DNA of 64,000 nucleotides from NCBI GenBank assembly GCA_037957365.1, contig JARHVA010005488.1, positions 758,501 through 822,500 on the forward strand. The letters run 5' to 3'. The position numbers were made by a program, and so were the translations under genes. The stretch is from Torreya grandis (Eukaryota; Streptophyta; Pinopsida; Cupressales; Taxaceae). The notes beneath the pieces were generated by a model. That model was not told the origin of the DNA. It searched no databases and saw nothing but the letters and a program-made list of their open reading frames with translations. Positions 1 to 13,795 of the stretch are shown here, in pieces. Numbering within the stretch: position 1 is the stretch's first letter; each line of letters begins with the position of its first letter.

Positions 1-1560
1 CATCCTTAACCATGCTACCAATGTTTTTAATACCAATGTGTATGTTACTACCAATGATTATTTTGATACCAATGATACTCATTCCACTAGTGTAGTGCAT
101 GCAACTACTTCATTTCACACTCATAGTGCCTTACAAGCTCTTAATACCTCCCATAATACTAATGCATCACATGTTGCATCCACTAGTCAAAATGCTTCTC
201 AAACTAATCAAATTATCTGAAAAAAATTTAAAAATGCATAATTTTCAAACAAATAATGTAAATTATATGATTCAAATGTAAAAATATCTCATACATCTCC
301 AAAACCAACCTCACTAGGTTTTATGGGGAACACAAAATCCTAATGCCCCCCCACTCTCCCTTAAGGATTCCCATCGTAACCTTATACCAAAACTACCACT
401 CATCAATAAAACCATAAAACATTTACAAAATGAATCTCTAATACCTAAAATTATTAATATTGACATAGGATGTATCATCCCCACCATCACCTATAACAGA
501 TCTAACGATCTCAGCTTGTATTTGAAAACATTTGGTAACCTTTATAAATATTGGGTCAAGCTTAATACCTTCATCTCTACTAAAATATTGGATAAAAAAT
601 TCTTAAGAGATGCCTTAGATTGGTACAATCAGTTAAAAACCCACTCTATCACTAGCCTAGAAGACTTCATCAACTCACTAGTCTAATAATTCTAAACTAG
701 TAATCTTCTTGAAAATAACTTAGCCAATTTTATCATTTACAAAAAACTTAAAATTAAAATAGAAAAATACTTCATCAAATGATGGAAAAAATTTATAAAA
801 AATGTGAGAATAATATGTCAAATGATAACCTCTTCCACCTATTTACCAATGCTTTACACCCTAAATTCTAATATTGAGTTAGCACCCTCTCACCAAAAAC
901 CTTAGAAGAACTTCTTGACCAAGCCAAATGACAAGTCTTCTTCATGCATTAATTTGAACCATATCACCCTAAAATGGACACTCACATGCTCATCAAAAAT
1001 TAAAAATATCATGAAACCAATGATGGTGTTACTAATACTTATGACAATATACATACAATCCAAGATATTTTTCAAAACAATACCATGAAGCATGTTCCTC
1101 CCCATAACAACACTCCTATTCCCACATTTTATCAACATGACCACACTAATGTGCACAAACTATTATCCCTAGAAAAATTTCAAAAATGTATCCCAAGACC
1201 TCTACCATGAGATCTTGACCCCACCTACCCTATGAAATCATAGTATGATCCAAACAAATTTTGTTGGTTTCATGCAAGTTGGGGCCATTCTCATGAGACT
1301 TGTAGGCAAATACAAAATCTTGAGATGGATTTTATTATAGGTCCTAAATTTGATCATGAAACCCTTATTCATAAGTGTTAACAATATTATGATATAGCTT
1401 TTAAATCTCATGAAATGCAAAATAAAAACAAAACTAATGCTCATCTAGCTATTTACAAGGATCCTCTTCCTAACCACCAACATAACATAAAACAACCTAA
1501 TCCTACTAATAAAAACATATAAAGTCTTATATAACTTACAACCAATGATAAAAACATGGT
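1..1560 (+). pseudogene. gag: Decayed Ty3/gypsy gag fragment (Tat-like)
   Basis: Remnant of a retrotransposon capsid/nucleocapsid gene, readable only by hopping frames and stops. Around 620-700 the translation contains ALDWYNQL followed by SITSLEDFINSLV, matching the retrotransposon gag core as in E1 (ALDWYSSLPSH). At 1,262-1,303 there is a clean zinc-knuckle, C-WF-H-ASWG-H-SHET-C, which is the CX2HX4HX4C form seen in Tat gag proteins, followed by a Q-N-L-E-M stretch. The 5' end lies outside the window. It may be the gag of the element whose protease lies at 15.2-16.1 kb, split by E2, but that join is inference. Not functional. Confidence 0.7.
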
Positions 1561-2316
1561 TGATATGACTAATATGAGAAGAGTGTTTTCTTTTATTGAC
1601 TCAAATATAACACCTACACATCACACCTCTCAACCATTCCACATCATTCAAGACGTTTCCCCATATAACCTTATGTAATTGGGGAAAGAGGAACCAATAC
1701 ACAAAAAATCACCACTCTCAAAAACATAACTTTATTATACCTCTCATACCATTTCTACTCTTCCCCTTGTGATCTGGGCAGTAATTTAGGTGACAATTTG
1801 GGTGACAGTTCCACCCCAATTGATGACAGAACTTCCAGGAGCCATAACTTTTGCACCGTAGCTCCAATTGACTCACCATTTAAACCATTAGAAAGATAAT
1901 AATGAGGAGAATTTTTTGATATGGCATTTATATCTCTATTATCAATTAATTTTGATCCTAGAAAACCCAATGGAAGTGCCCCAAATTTCAATTTTAGTAG
2001 TGCGGTCTAAAAATAGTAAGTTTCTAAAAATCATAATTCCTCAAATTTTGTATTGTTTTAAAGCATGGAAGTCAAACCAATTAATATACCTTGATATTAG
2101 TGACCTTCCACATCCTCCCCATAATTTAAAAATAGGTATAAATAAATATGCAACCCAAAATAGAAAATTAGACATCTCTTCCCAGAGATAAACATATAGT
2201 TGTATTGCGATCTTGAGTAATAATACATCTCTTCTTAGAGAATTAATTATTAATATGTTATTTCTTTATTCTTTAAATATTTATCAACCATAAATTTTGA
2301 GTTTTGGATCACCCTA
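1561..2316. other. Gene-free interval, possible solo LTR
   Basis: No coding region recognised. The stretch from about 1,770 to 2,290 starts TG and ends CA. It contains a TATAAATAAATA box near 2,137 and an A/T-rich tail, so it could be a solo LTR. I find no flanking duplication and no second copy in the window, so this remains a guess. Confidence 0.25.
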
Positions 2317-3314
2317 TGAGATAATAATCTAAGAGGGGAGTTAGTCAAGTGTTAGTATGATAAAAGTCAATAAAAACACATAAATAAATCTAACACCCCA
2401 AGCCTATCCACCACAATAGAAGATAAAACAAGTATTCTTCACCTTCCTTTTGAGAAAGAGTTGCATGTTTGCCTTAAAGGAATGTGCTTGGTTATTTACT
2501 CAAAGAGTCTTTGACAATGGTGCTCCATACAACATTTCTCCTTGTCACCTTGGCAATTTTTGTCTTGGATTTATTAATATTTAGTAATATATCAATAATT
2601 TTGAATTATAATATTAAATTAAAGCTTTTTATCTCAAAAATTTAACATTATAATAGTACACAAAAAATCTCTCTTTAGAAGGAATTTGGCACTTCTATTT
2701 ATAATTTTTTCCATTTAACTCTAGCCCAAGTATAGTTAGGTTAGATTTAACCATATTTAGGTTTAGTTTAACTTTGGTTGAGTTAAGGATGAGACAAGAA
2801 ATTAATATTTTGGATAGAGATCCTATTTACTAAGCATGGATCTGTATTTATAAATTTAAGGATTTAATGGAGATATTTTCAATTCTTTGACTTTGAGGAT
2901 GATGACATCATCATGGCCTCAATTTTATTGAAATTTCCTTTTTTAAAAACTAATATTCACTAAATTCACATGGAAATTTCACTTGAAAATTTAATTTAAT
3001 TTAATTAGTTAATTCATTCTACTTAGCCTTTTTAGATTTTAGGAATTATTTAAGTACCCTACTTAATGGTTCAAAGGCTAATCTATCAATTTCTTAGGTT
3101 GCAAGTTGACTAAAGATGAATCTATGAGAGTTTACTATTACATATAGGATAATACCCCAAATAGGGATACCTCAACATGATTATAGATACCAATTTTTGA
3201 TGTGTGGACAAAATTGGGACATTCAATGATTCCTAGGCTTAGTTTGCATTATTTGGTAGAAATCAATCTGAAGTCTGGTTGGAACATAGTTGTTGCCAAA
3301 ATTAGGTGTCTATA
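2317..3314 (-). repeat. E2 3' LTR
   Basis: About 1.0 kb, clearly homologous to 13,796-14,821. Shared landmarks include the TAATACCCCAAATAGGGAT stretch and the terminal block with AAGTCTGGTTGGAACA. Its outer end on the + strand reads GGTGTCTATA, a decayed form of the GGTGTCTACA found on the right-hand copy. In sense the LTR therefore began TGTAGACACC, as in E1. Next to it, 3,315-3,330 read in sense is a purine-rich AGAGGAAAAA tract, the expected polypurine tract position. Confidence 0.75.
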
Positions 3315-6300
3315 TTTTTCCTCTATTTATGAAGGCATTTTAAGATACAATAATATTAATGTCTTTTCACATAATGAGAAAGTCATTAATTCCTTGTATA
3401 ATGCCTCAAAATAGTGATGGATGAGCCCTGGATGCCCCCTCAAGGGATCAAGCGATAAAATAGTGTCATCAAACATTCCCTTAAAACAAAGGAAATGATG
3501 CACTCTATTGGTAATGGGGGTGTAAATATTGATTTATCTAAAGGTGGTTATAATTAGTGGCATATTGAGCTACCCCAATGGGGTAGATGAATGAAAATAA
3601 TGATTTTACCAAAGGCAGTTATAATCATTGGCATAAGGAGGTGCCCCAGTAGGGTAGATGGAAGTGAAAATAATGATTTTCCTAAAGACAGTTATAATAA
3701 TTGGCATAGTGAAAATGCCCTAGTAGGGCAGATGGAAGCATGATATAATTTGTCTTTGCCCCAGTAGGGTAGATCAAGAAAAGGGGCTTATGGATGGAAT
3801 TTATACTCATAAGGTAATAATAAGTTGGCATAGAATAAAAGTATGAATTTGGGCTACTTACCAGTATAGATATGCACATTCTAATTAGTAGTGATAACTA
3901 TTTATTTGTGATTTAATTAATATACATTTGGGTATTTTTAGGGTAGGTCTAAGATTTTTTGGGTGTGAATAAGGAGAAGTAATGCCCATTGCATTATTGA
4001 ATAGATCCTTTGGACTAGTTTTTGTTATAGCTTGTGATATTATATATCATAGTTACAAATAACTATAATAATAATGTGTATCTAAATCATGAAAAAATCA
4101 ATTTATATTTAAGTACAAATCACTTAGGCATAAAATATTATCAATCAAATCCCAAGTGAATATAATGCGTTAAACTAAGTATAGGAATGTACATTAATTT
4201 ATAACTCAAGTAAAAGATATGGGTAATCAAGACTCAAGTGTAAGAATCCTATGAAAAATGAGAAATAAAAAGGCAAATAAAAACAAAACAAACAAACAAA
4301 CAAATAAATAAAGTAAAACACCAATAAATAAAGCAAAACACCAATAAAAAAAGTAAACAAACAACAAAACACCAATAAACAAACAAGGAAAGAGAAATAA
4401 GACTCAAATAAATAACACAAAATTAAACAAAAAACAAAACACTAATAAATAAACAAATAAAAATATATAAATAAACAAACAAGGCCATAAAAATAAATAA
4501 AACAATCAAAACAAATAAAAGTGAAATTAAAAAAAAAATCTAAATAGACAAAGGTAATATATAAACAATGGTTAATCATAATTTTAGTGCAAACAAAAGA
4601 CAAATTGTTCATGCATGTGTAATATAGGTGTTACTCTTAGTGGTAGGGTGAACCCTAAGCTAGGTAGAAACAACATAGGTAAAACAACACAAAAACAAAT
4701 TGTACAATGTTTCCCCTAGGCTATAAGGAACTATGACACAAACAAGATGGAAAATATTTCCCCTAGGCTATAGGATACAATGCCTCACAAAAAAAAAATG
4801 GGGGAAAGTAGAAGAAAAGGAAATGTAGCTGAGTTGACTCTAAATGCACTAGGCAAGTGTACATTGCCTACACACTTCCATAGACATAAGGTCCAATGTT
4901 AACTTTAGGCCAAATGTAGTTCTCCTAGGATATGAGATATAATAAAATTTTTGATAAGAAAATATGATTGATGTGTAAAGGGAAATAGGAATAGTCTTGT
5001 AAAAAGTGAGTGCATAGGAAAAGAGAGGAATGGCATTCACAGATATGAAAGTATCAACACAAACAAATCACGTAAGCACAAGAATATGATTTAGTCTAAA
5101 ACCACATGAAAATATAATAGACAAATGCTCACACATAAACTTGGTTCATAATGCTTACTATGTCTAAGGCTAAGAATGAGAATAATCTCACAAAATGATG
5201 AGAGCATAAAAGGTCTATGACACAAAATGACAAGACCATAAATAAATTACAAACAAGGTGAGCATGTTTTGCTTACCAACCTAAAGGAAAGAATGATCCA
5301 ATAGAAATGTGAATAAAATCAATCACTGAAAATGGCCAAGATGACTCCAAATTCATTAGGAAATTGGATGATGCCTACATAGTCCCATGGATACAAAGGT
5401 CCAACATGGAATTTATGCCAAATGTAGTTCTCCTAGGAATGGGATGAAATACTATCATAAAATTAAATATAAAAATTGAAATGGTCATGACAAAATCCAT
5501 GAGAATGCTTCAGTTATACCTATCAACTAGGAGATGCATGCCTTAAGTGGTGAGGATATAATTTGAATTGCCCAATGTTGAAGGTGAGCATGTTTTTAGG
5601 TGTTTGTAGGTATCTCAAATAAATGGAGAATTACAAGATAGATAATGGGTTAACTCACAAAATGGAAAGAACATGGGTTAAAGATGCTTATAAAATAATG
5701 AGAGCATCTAAACTTAAAGTGCTTAAAAATAGTGAGAGCATGGAAAAGGGGGTGACTGAGCTGACCTCAGTGTGAATCAAGTAGTGCCTACATAGTTCCA
5801 TAAGACCTCAAGTCACTATAGTTCTACCTATAGTAGAAGATTTGACTAAGTAATAACAAGTCCATGAATAAGAAAATGGAAATGTATAGAATAGTGATAC
5901 AATAATGTGGATAAAAATGGGGTCATTCCTAATTTTACCAAAGGTGGTTATAATGAAGAAAAAATGGCATGGTTTAGTGATATGAATTTTTCAAAAAGTG
6001 GTTATAATTAATGTCACTATTAATGAGATATAATGCAATAATAATGAGTAATGCAATTACCAAATCATAATCATATTTCCCCAAGATACTACCTTATTTT
6101 GAGAAATATGTACTCAATGAATCATCATATTAAATCAACTACTTAAACCTCATCTAAATCCAATCTTTGAAGGTGCCTGAATACTAAAGGATCAGAACCA
6201 TGATAAAAAAGGGTTGGTAATGGAGGGGAAATATAATCTAACAAAAATAGGTAAGGTATGGAAGAAATGTATATGATATGATACAAGGAAGGCTATATAA

Positions 6301-6384
6301 TGGTGTGATGTATACAATCCTCATAGACAATACCTCAGGTCTCTCAAGTGAAATAATGATTGAGTTGTATTATGTTCATGGGTT
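3315..6384 (-). other. E2 3' non-coding region with hairpin repeats
   Basis: No protein-coding stretch recognised between the 3' LTR and integrase. It holds hairpin family C copies (3,528-3,558; 3,599-3,629; 3,672-3,703), which alternate with a second small hairpin (3,570-3,586; 3,642-3,656; 3,716-3,730; 3,757-3,771). Two more degenerate family C cores lie near 5,935 and 5,990. An A-rich AAACAAATAAA tract occupies about 4,260-4,540. Three copies of hairpin family E start at 4,868, 5,375 and 5,788. Compared with E5, E2 lacks the roughly 3-kb segment that carries a PMD-like gene. Confidence 0.6.
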
Positions 6385-9300
6385 AATCAAGTTCATCTCC
6401 TTTTGATGTAGCTAACCTATATGCTCTAGATCCATAATTAGAAATAATGACATAAGGTCCTATCTAATTAGGATTGAACTTGTATTTCTTATTTTTATCA
6501 GTCATGGTGTTCCTTTGATTTTTTTAGGACAAGATAACCAAACTCAAAATCTCTATTCTTAGCATGCCTTTTATACTAACCACATAACTAGCTTTGATAT
6601 AATTGAAGGTTATTTACAATAGCCATGTTTTTTTTTAATCTAGTAACTTTAGCTCTTATAGATGAGTTACCCTATAATCCTCATCATCAAGGATGTGCTT
6701 CAATGAGATACACAAAGAAGGTAACTCAACCTCAATGAGAATAATGGCATCAGTGTTATAGACAAGGGAATGTGTTGTGGCTCCTATTAGAGTATGGTAA
6801 TTAGTATAATAATCTTAAAGGATGTCAAAGGTATATATGTGTCAATCATGGCAAACATCATTTACAATCTTCTTAAGAATATCTAAAATGGTATTTTTAT
6901 ATGCCTCTAATTTGCCATTACCTTGTGGGTAATATGCAGTGGAAAAATGTTGGGTAATGTTAAACTCAATATAGAGCACCTTGACATCCATGTTCTTAAA
7001 TGATCTACCATTATTAGATATAATGTCAGATGGGATACCATAATGACATATGAGATGGTTGAAGATGAAATTAAATTTTTTTTTCATATCATGTAAGTGG
7101 GGTATAGCTTCAACCCACTTTATGAAGTTCTTGGTGGTGGAAAGGATATGCTTATGACCATCTGAGGAGACAAGGTTAATATTTTCTATGAGATTGAGTC
7201 CCCACATTGAAAATGGGCTTTGTGTAGTCATTGGTTTGAGTGTTCTTACCAGAGCATAGATCAAATTTTCATGTCTCTAACATTGTTTACATATTTTCAC
7301 ACAATCAATTGTATATGTTTCCATGGTTGGATAATAACAACCAATACATAGGAGTTTTTTGGTAAGGGCATCCAAACTAGTGTGAGTTCCACAAACTCCT
7401 TCATGAACTTTCCTCAAAGCTAATATGGCTTCTACCAAATTCAAACAATGAAGTAGAGTTCCATCAAATCTTCTTAGATAAAGGGTTGGGACAAGTAAGG
7501 TATATCAAGAGGCTTTGTGTGTGAAAGATTTTTTTTCTTACATGGAAGGTTAGGTGGAAGTACTTGGTCATGGAGATAATTATACAAGTCATAATACCAA
7601 ATACAACTAGGACAAAAAATATCATAGATCATTTCAATAGTTTAAGGTTCATGAGTAGGCACTAAAAGATGTTCAACAAAGAACTACTAGTCTCTTTCCT
7701 TATCTATGTTATGGATCAAAAAAACAATGGTATCCATGGTATATGTTAACCTATTACTAGCTCGATATATGTGTTCAAACTAAATGTGAGAAATTGGATG
7801 CTTGAGGATGTCCACTATTGATTTATATGGTACCAACTTATCATCTTTGGTCTAGAACTAGTTTGTAACCTGATTAATAATAAGTTGGGAATCTCCATGA
7901 ACCAATAGATATTGAATGTTTCATTTTACCACTTGATGAAGCCCTATAATGAGTGTTTTATATTCAACCATGTTATTGGTATAATGAAAGATAATACAAA
8001 ATAATTTGGGAATGATATCCCCTTATGGTGTAATAAATAATAATCCTACTCTTGATCCATGAGATGTGATTGACCCATAAAAATAATTTTTCTAGTGCTA
8101 TTCCGTAGGAGTTGTTTCTTTGATAATCATGATAAACTCATTTGAGAATGAAATATTAAGTGGTTGAGTATCTAAAATAGGAGATTTAACAATATTATCT
8201 CAAATTACTTGTCCCTTATTATCATTTTGATTGACATATTCAATCTCAAACTTACTTAGAAGCATGATCCACTTAACCATGTGGCTTTGTAAAATGATTT
8301 TTTATAGTAGAACTTGAGTGGATCTACTTTGAAAATGATTATGGTCTTGTTGTTAAAAATGTAATGATGAATATTCTTGGCTTTAAATATCATATATAGA
8401 CAAGATTTTTTAATTGGTGTATAGTTATGTTCATATGTTATTAGTGTATGAACTAGATAATACACTATTTGTTCTTTCCCATGTTCATCATGTTGGGCTA
8501 AAAGTGCCCCTAGGGCATTGTCAGTGGTAGATAGCTTAACTAGAAATGACCTCCCTGGAGTTGGTGGTAATAAAATAGGTGGTTTGGCTAAGTATTCATT
8601 TAGATTCTCAAAGGATTTATGACATTCTTCATCACAAATAAATGTAAAACCTCTCTTCAATAAATGAGTGATAATGGCATTTATCATCCAACTATGAAAT
8701 GAAGTGTCTAATAGACTAAATTTTACCCTATAAATTATGGAGCTACTTCAAAGTGGAAGGTGGAAACATCTTGATAATGGATTAAACCTTAGTAGGATCA
8801 ACTTCAATGATTTGATGAGAGATAATAAAGCCTAATAGTTTATCTAAAGTAACACTAAATATGCACTTCTTGGGATTTAGTTAAACCTTGTTCTCATAAA
8901 GCCTTTCAAATATCTTTTGAAGTATGACTAGATGATTTGCATGGGTCTTAGATTTACCTATTATGTCATCAACATAGTATTTGATAATATCATGTATCAT
9001 ATCATGGAATATAATGGTCATAACCCTTTGGTATGTTTCCCCAGCATTATTAAGGCCAAAAAACATGACATGATAGAAAAATGTTCCCCGAATAGTGATG
9101 AACATTATTTTGTGTTGGTACTCTAGTGTGATCCTGATCTAGTTATATCCTAAAAATCCATCCATGAGGGAAATCATTTCATACCCAATTATGGATTCAA
9201 AAATCATGTTGATATTCAGTAGAGGAAATTCATCCTTTAGGTAGGCCTTGTTAATGTCTTAGAAACTAGTGTAGATTCTGATACCTTCTATCTTTTTACT

Positions 9301-9960
9301 AATAGGCATAATGTTATAGATCTACTTGAAATAGTTGATTGGCTTAATTTATCTCACTTCTAAGAGTTTCTCCAATTCTTTCTTAACTAACACAATAATA
9401 TGAGTATGCATTTTATGCAATTTCTACTTAACAAGTTTGGCATCAAGATGTATAATTAGATGGTGTATAACCAAGGTGGGGTCTAAACCTAGCATGTTTA
9501 AATAGGCCCATACAAATATGTCAACAAAATCCCTTAGAAGGGCTATAAAGACTTCATGTTCCTCCTCAGTGAGTGATATGCCTAATTTAATGGGTTTGCT
9601 AGAGTCCCAATGTTGAGTTTTGATGTATCCTATATAATAAGAGTAAAATCATCTTCTAGAATAGTTGTCAAAGATGTAAATTCAATAGCAATGGAAAAGT
9701 CCTCTGGTTGGACTAGTTCTTCAAGTTATCTCAAATAAGATGAATCCGAATCTCCTAATGGTGGTAAGGGCCATGTAATAAACACTATTGGACATTCTTA
9801 GATAATTTGATCAAAGGTAAATTTTTCCTTTGTACTAAGCTCAAACCCAAAATCAAGCTCACTTTTGGTGGTCTCCCAAGCTTTATTCAAAGGGTGAACA
9901 TCCTTGTCTAGTGGTGCTTAAAAAAGGTTTTCACCAAGGGATTGGCCTTTTTATTTACTT
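6385..9960 (-). pseudogene. pol: E2 pol remnant: RT, RNase H, archaeal-type RNase H, integrase
   Basis: Reverse transcriptase is at about 9,520-8,800, with MFFGLNNAGETYQR and the YVDD catalytic motif (within 8,881-9,105). The ordinary RNase H follows (8,687-8,220). A second RNase H at about 8,080-7,680 shows TNNMVEYKTLIIGL and HGDSQLIINQV, the signature of the extra RNase H in Tat elements. The integrase core is best preserved at 7,264-6,842. There the first and second catalytic aspartates both appear as Asn (WGLNLIE and SNNGRSFKN) while the Glu (GKLEAY) survives. The GPYV chromo-less tail ends near 6,385. Frameshifts and stops throughout rule out function. Confidence 0.8.
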
Positions 9961-12900
9961 TTACCCTCATTTGAACATGCTTTAAAGAGGTTTTCACTCT
10001 GGGACCTCAATGTTTTATTCTTTTATTTTTGGCTAAGGGTGTTCACCCTCTCTCTGAAATAGGTAAGGGGTCTAATTTGATAGATAACCCTTGTTTATGA
10101 TCTACCAAATGAACATCATTTATTAGGACCATATAATCAAAAAATGCCTCATCATTATCAGACTTGTCTAAAGGTACTATGGATTCTTATTGGCCCCAGT
10201 TTATTAGTTAAGGATGATAAAGGGTAAGAAGGGAATGCCATATTACTAGCATGATGGTATAGATGATATACGAGTCAAATAGGTTGGTATTGGCTAGGTC
10301 TTTGTGTATGCTATAGTCATATTCTACTTCATTATTGACATCACCATCACTAGTCATTGGTGTAAGAACTTGAATAAGATATGTGGGGTCACCCTCAGGA
10401 AGCTCAAAATCTAAGACCATAAGTTCCTTTATATTTGGTCATAGAAATGGCCTCAAAATTACTATGCTAATTTTTACCCAAGGCTCTACCTTCATACGAT
10501 TAGTTATCCATAATATTTTTAGGGATGACATAATTTGGACTTTGATATAAATCAGCTAATTTTTCATTGTATAACCAGGAATCATCATTAGCAAGTGGGT
10601 CCTATTCTTAACTAATGGCCAGTGTGAAAATTATAGGCACTAGGCTAATAATATTTCCTTTTCTCTTTTGTTACCATTCCATGTAATTTTTCTTAGCTTT
10701 ATGCCTTCCATAGGTCTTGGGGTTTTATGTAAGCTTGGATATATGGAATGTATCATTGTTAAAATACTCTCTTAGACCATTATTTGAAATGGTAAAATGA
10801 TTAGAAATTTCAATATGAAGTGTATATGAAGTTGAGGCAAGGATATTAGGGTCTATGCAATTGGTCTTTGGTAGTTCAACAAGTATCTCCTTATCTTTAT
10901 CCTTATTTGGTATTGGGTTTAGACCAAAACAATAATTATAGCTTTCATATATTGCCTCTAAATTCTTGTAGTGTTCATATGGATGTAAATATCCATGGAT
11001 AGTTACCTCCATCCCAAAGTGAGAAAACCTGATACACTAGTGAAAGATTGAAGGTATTACATGGATTTCATGTATCCATGGTCTACCCAAAAGTAAATTT
11101 TATGATAAATCTAGGTCTAAAACATGTAAAAATGTGTCATGGGTCTAAGTCCAATGATCACTGGTACGCTAATGGTTCCTTGTGATACCTGCTCTTCATT
11201 TTTATAGGCCTTGATAGTAATAATTTAAGGTTGAAGGCTAATTATTATATATCCCAGATGATTGATTAACTTTAGAGACACAATATTTAGGCCCGATCCA
11301 TTATTTATGAAGATACATTTAACATTGTGCCATGTTATAAAAAATTAAATGTATAATGGGTTATTATGGAGAGGGCCAAGGGATGCCATATCATTTTGGC
11401 TGAAGGTCAATTATTTGCCTAGAGCTATTTATTATACAAAATATTGAAATTTTCTTGGTGTAATGTCATTGGTCACTTGTGAATGGCTTAAGAATTTAGT
11501 AAGGATATTATTTTGAATGGTAGACATACACAAAAAATCTAGAATAGATATTTATGTTCGTGTCTTTTGGATTTGTTCCATAATATCATAATTTTTTCCT
11601 TAATGGTGGTAATTAGATTACTCCTAAATGGTATAAAGGGCTGAATTGGCTCATTGGTAAGGTATTGCGGGCTTGAGATGGTGACTTTATACCATTGAGT
11701 TATGATTGCATAACCTAAACTGGGTACATGAGCATTGTAACTAAAATATGATGAAGATGGGCCAAAGAGGGTAATTCTTGATTACCGGTACACTTAGTTG
11801 TGGTCATGGTTCAATGAAGGGTTACTGGTATAAGGACTTAAGATGGTAATCCTTGGTTTTTATTGTGCTTGGTTAAGGTTATAGGTCAATGAAGGATTAT
11901 TAGTATTATTAAGCTAATGGGTAGTATGAGGTAATGATCTTTGTATATTGGTATTTTGTCTATTATTGATGGTGATATAAGAGAACACCTAAAATATTAC
12001 CTATAACTTTATTATATTCATGTGCATCTATGTGATAGGTATGTTGGTTATTGGGGTCATTATGGCTTTGGTTCTATCCATTTTATGGTTATCATTATTA
12101 TTATTTTTATTATTTTTATTATTTTTGTTGTTTTTATGGTTTTGGTCTTCATTTTTGTTGTTGTTTATTGGTATTTTTATGTTTTGGAAAAGGATTTTGG
12201 TATTAACCCAAGTTTTGATTGGAATTAGATGCTCTATTATCTAACTAGATCTCTCCATTTTCTAACATATTCTCAATGAGGTACTTTAGCTACACACAAT
12301 GGTGTATAGAATGTACATGAACATGATGGAATTCATAAAACTCATGTTATTTATACCAATTTGATAAGGTATTCCTTTAGGAAAGTTTTGTGGAATCATC
12401 TAAATAATCATATTGGCTATGCCTGATTTTTGAAACAATGCTTAAATAGGCTCAGCAAGGTCATCAAACACTTTAGGAGTAAGTCTTCTTATTAGAGGAT
12501 AGGTTTTTAAAGTGGTAGATGTAGCATTTGAGGAGTTGTCTTGGGTGGAGGTATAGACTAAATTTTATGGATAGGTTGCATTTGTGGAATAAGTTGCATT
12601 TATGGGAGAGGTTGAGTAGATAGTGTTTTCATCATTTAAACATGATGTGATTTAGTGACTCCATTACTAACAAAATTATTATTATAGTTTTATGGCTTAT
12701 GTTTTTCATATTTATTAGTGTGAGTGGGTGTAGATGCTTGAAATTAGATTGGGGTAGTGATCTAACTTGGGCTTAAATTTTTTTTAACCTCCAGTTTTGG
12801 TTTAAAGAAGATAACTTAATAATCCCTTTATTAATGAGGGATTTTTCAATCTATATACCATTCTCAATGATCTCCTTGAATGTGTGATCACACTAAAGGT

Positions 12901-13480
12901 CCAAATGATAATATATTTCATTTTGAATTTTTTTTGTAAACATAGTTTCCAATTATTTATGTGGTAAATTATGGTTGAAGTGACTAATAAGCAATCTCCA
13001 TCATTATAAGTAACTTGCAAAGCTCTCTCCAATTTTTTGCTTGGCCTGACTCAAATCAACTACCAAAATCAAATGATCAAGATTTTAGGAGAAATTTTAT
13101 ACAAAATTATATTAAATATCATCAAATTCAGATACTGAGTTCTTTGTAAACTTAAGAAGCCACTCCAAGGCTTATCTAGTTAGACTCTAAGGAAAAAGAA
13201 TAAGCATGTAGAGGTCATTATAGGCCACTAGATGGAAAGTGATAAAAAAATATTCTAAACTCTCTCGAGGGTCTCCTTTACCCTTTTACTTGTTAAATTT
13301 AGGTGTCTCATAACCTAGAGGAAATGGTATTTGGAGATACTCCATGCTAAATGGATATAAACACACATCATCCAATTCGAACTTCTTAGTTTGTTTTCCC
13401 ATCTAAATGGCTACAATTTCATCATTCATCTATTGTAGTTCTTGAGCTAAAAAACATGATGGCATAGTTGGTTGTGGTTA
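9961..13480 (-). pseudogene. gag: E2 gag-protease remnant
   Basis: Read on the minus strand. Gag begins near 13.4 kb, with a translation containing TPKFNKYKGKGDPRE. Downstream, near 12.33 kb, is a zinc-knuckle-like EFHHVHVHSIHHC whose first Cys has become Tyr, then LIENMLENGEI. Protease is recognisable near 11.1 kb from LLGRPWIHEIHVIPSIFH, the flap-to-C-terminal motif of Ty3 retropepsins, followed by VTIHG. Many stops and frame changes. The hydrophobic frames over 12,020-12,244 translate a TTATTT microsatellite-like tract and are not a gene. Confidence 0.65.
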
Positions 13481-13795
13481 TGGCTGGGTGATCAAAGGTG
13501 GATTACCTTGACTAGGGTACAATGGTGGAATGGAGTATTATGGGATGTTGGTTTGGTAGACCAATCAACTAGGAATATGTATTCATGTAATAGGATTCAG
13601 ATGTTGATATTGCATGTGTTGTTGGTAAATATTCTAGTTTGGATTCATAATATGGCCTTGATTCATAAGGAATTTGGGTTGAAATGAAAGTATGTGGCTT
13701 TGTGGAAGTTAATATGTCTCCTGAGTTATTGCCGACTAGTAGAACCTAGTTGTATAAATGGTACTTAATGTTGACTACAATCATATCTTTGAATA
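13481..13795 (-). other. E2 leader region
   Basis: Interval between the start of gag and the 5' LTR. No gene is visible. A primer-binding site should abut 13,795, but no match to the E1/E4 PBS is recognisable after decay. Confidence 0.4.

Noticed and set aside
2312..2316. CCCTA as E2 target duplication
   Set aside because: The right flank at 14,822 reads CGCCC; the boundary is uncertain and there is no match.
12020..12244. Hydrophobic small protein on the + strand
   Set aside because: Translation of a TTATTT/TTGTTT simple repeat inside E2's decayed gag-protease.
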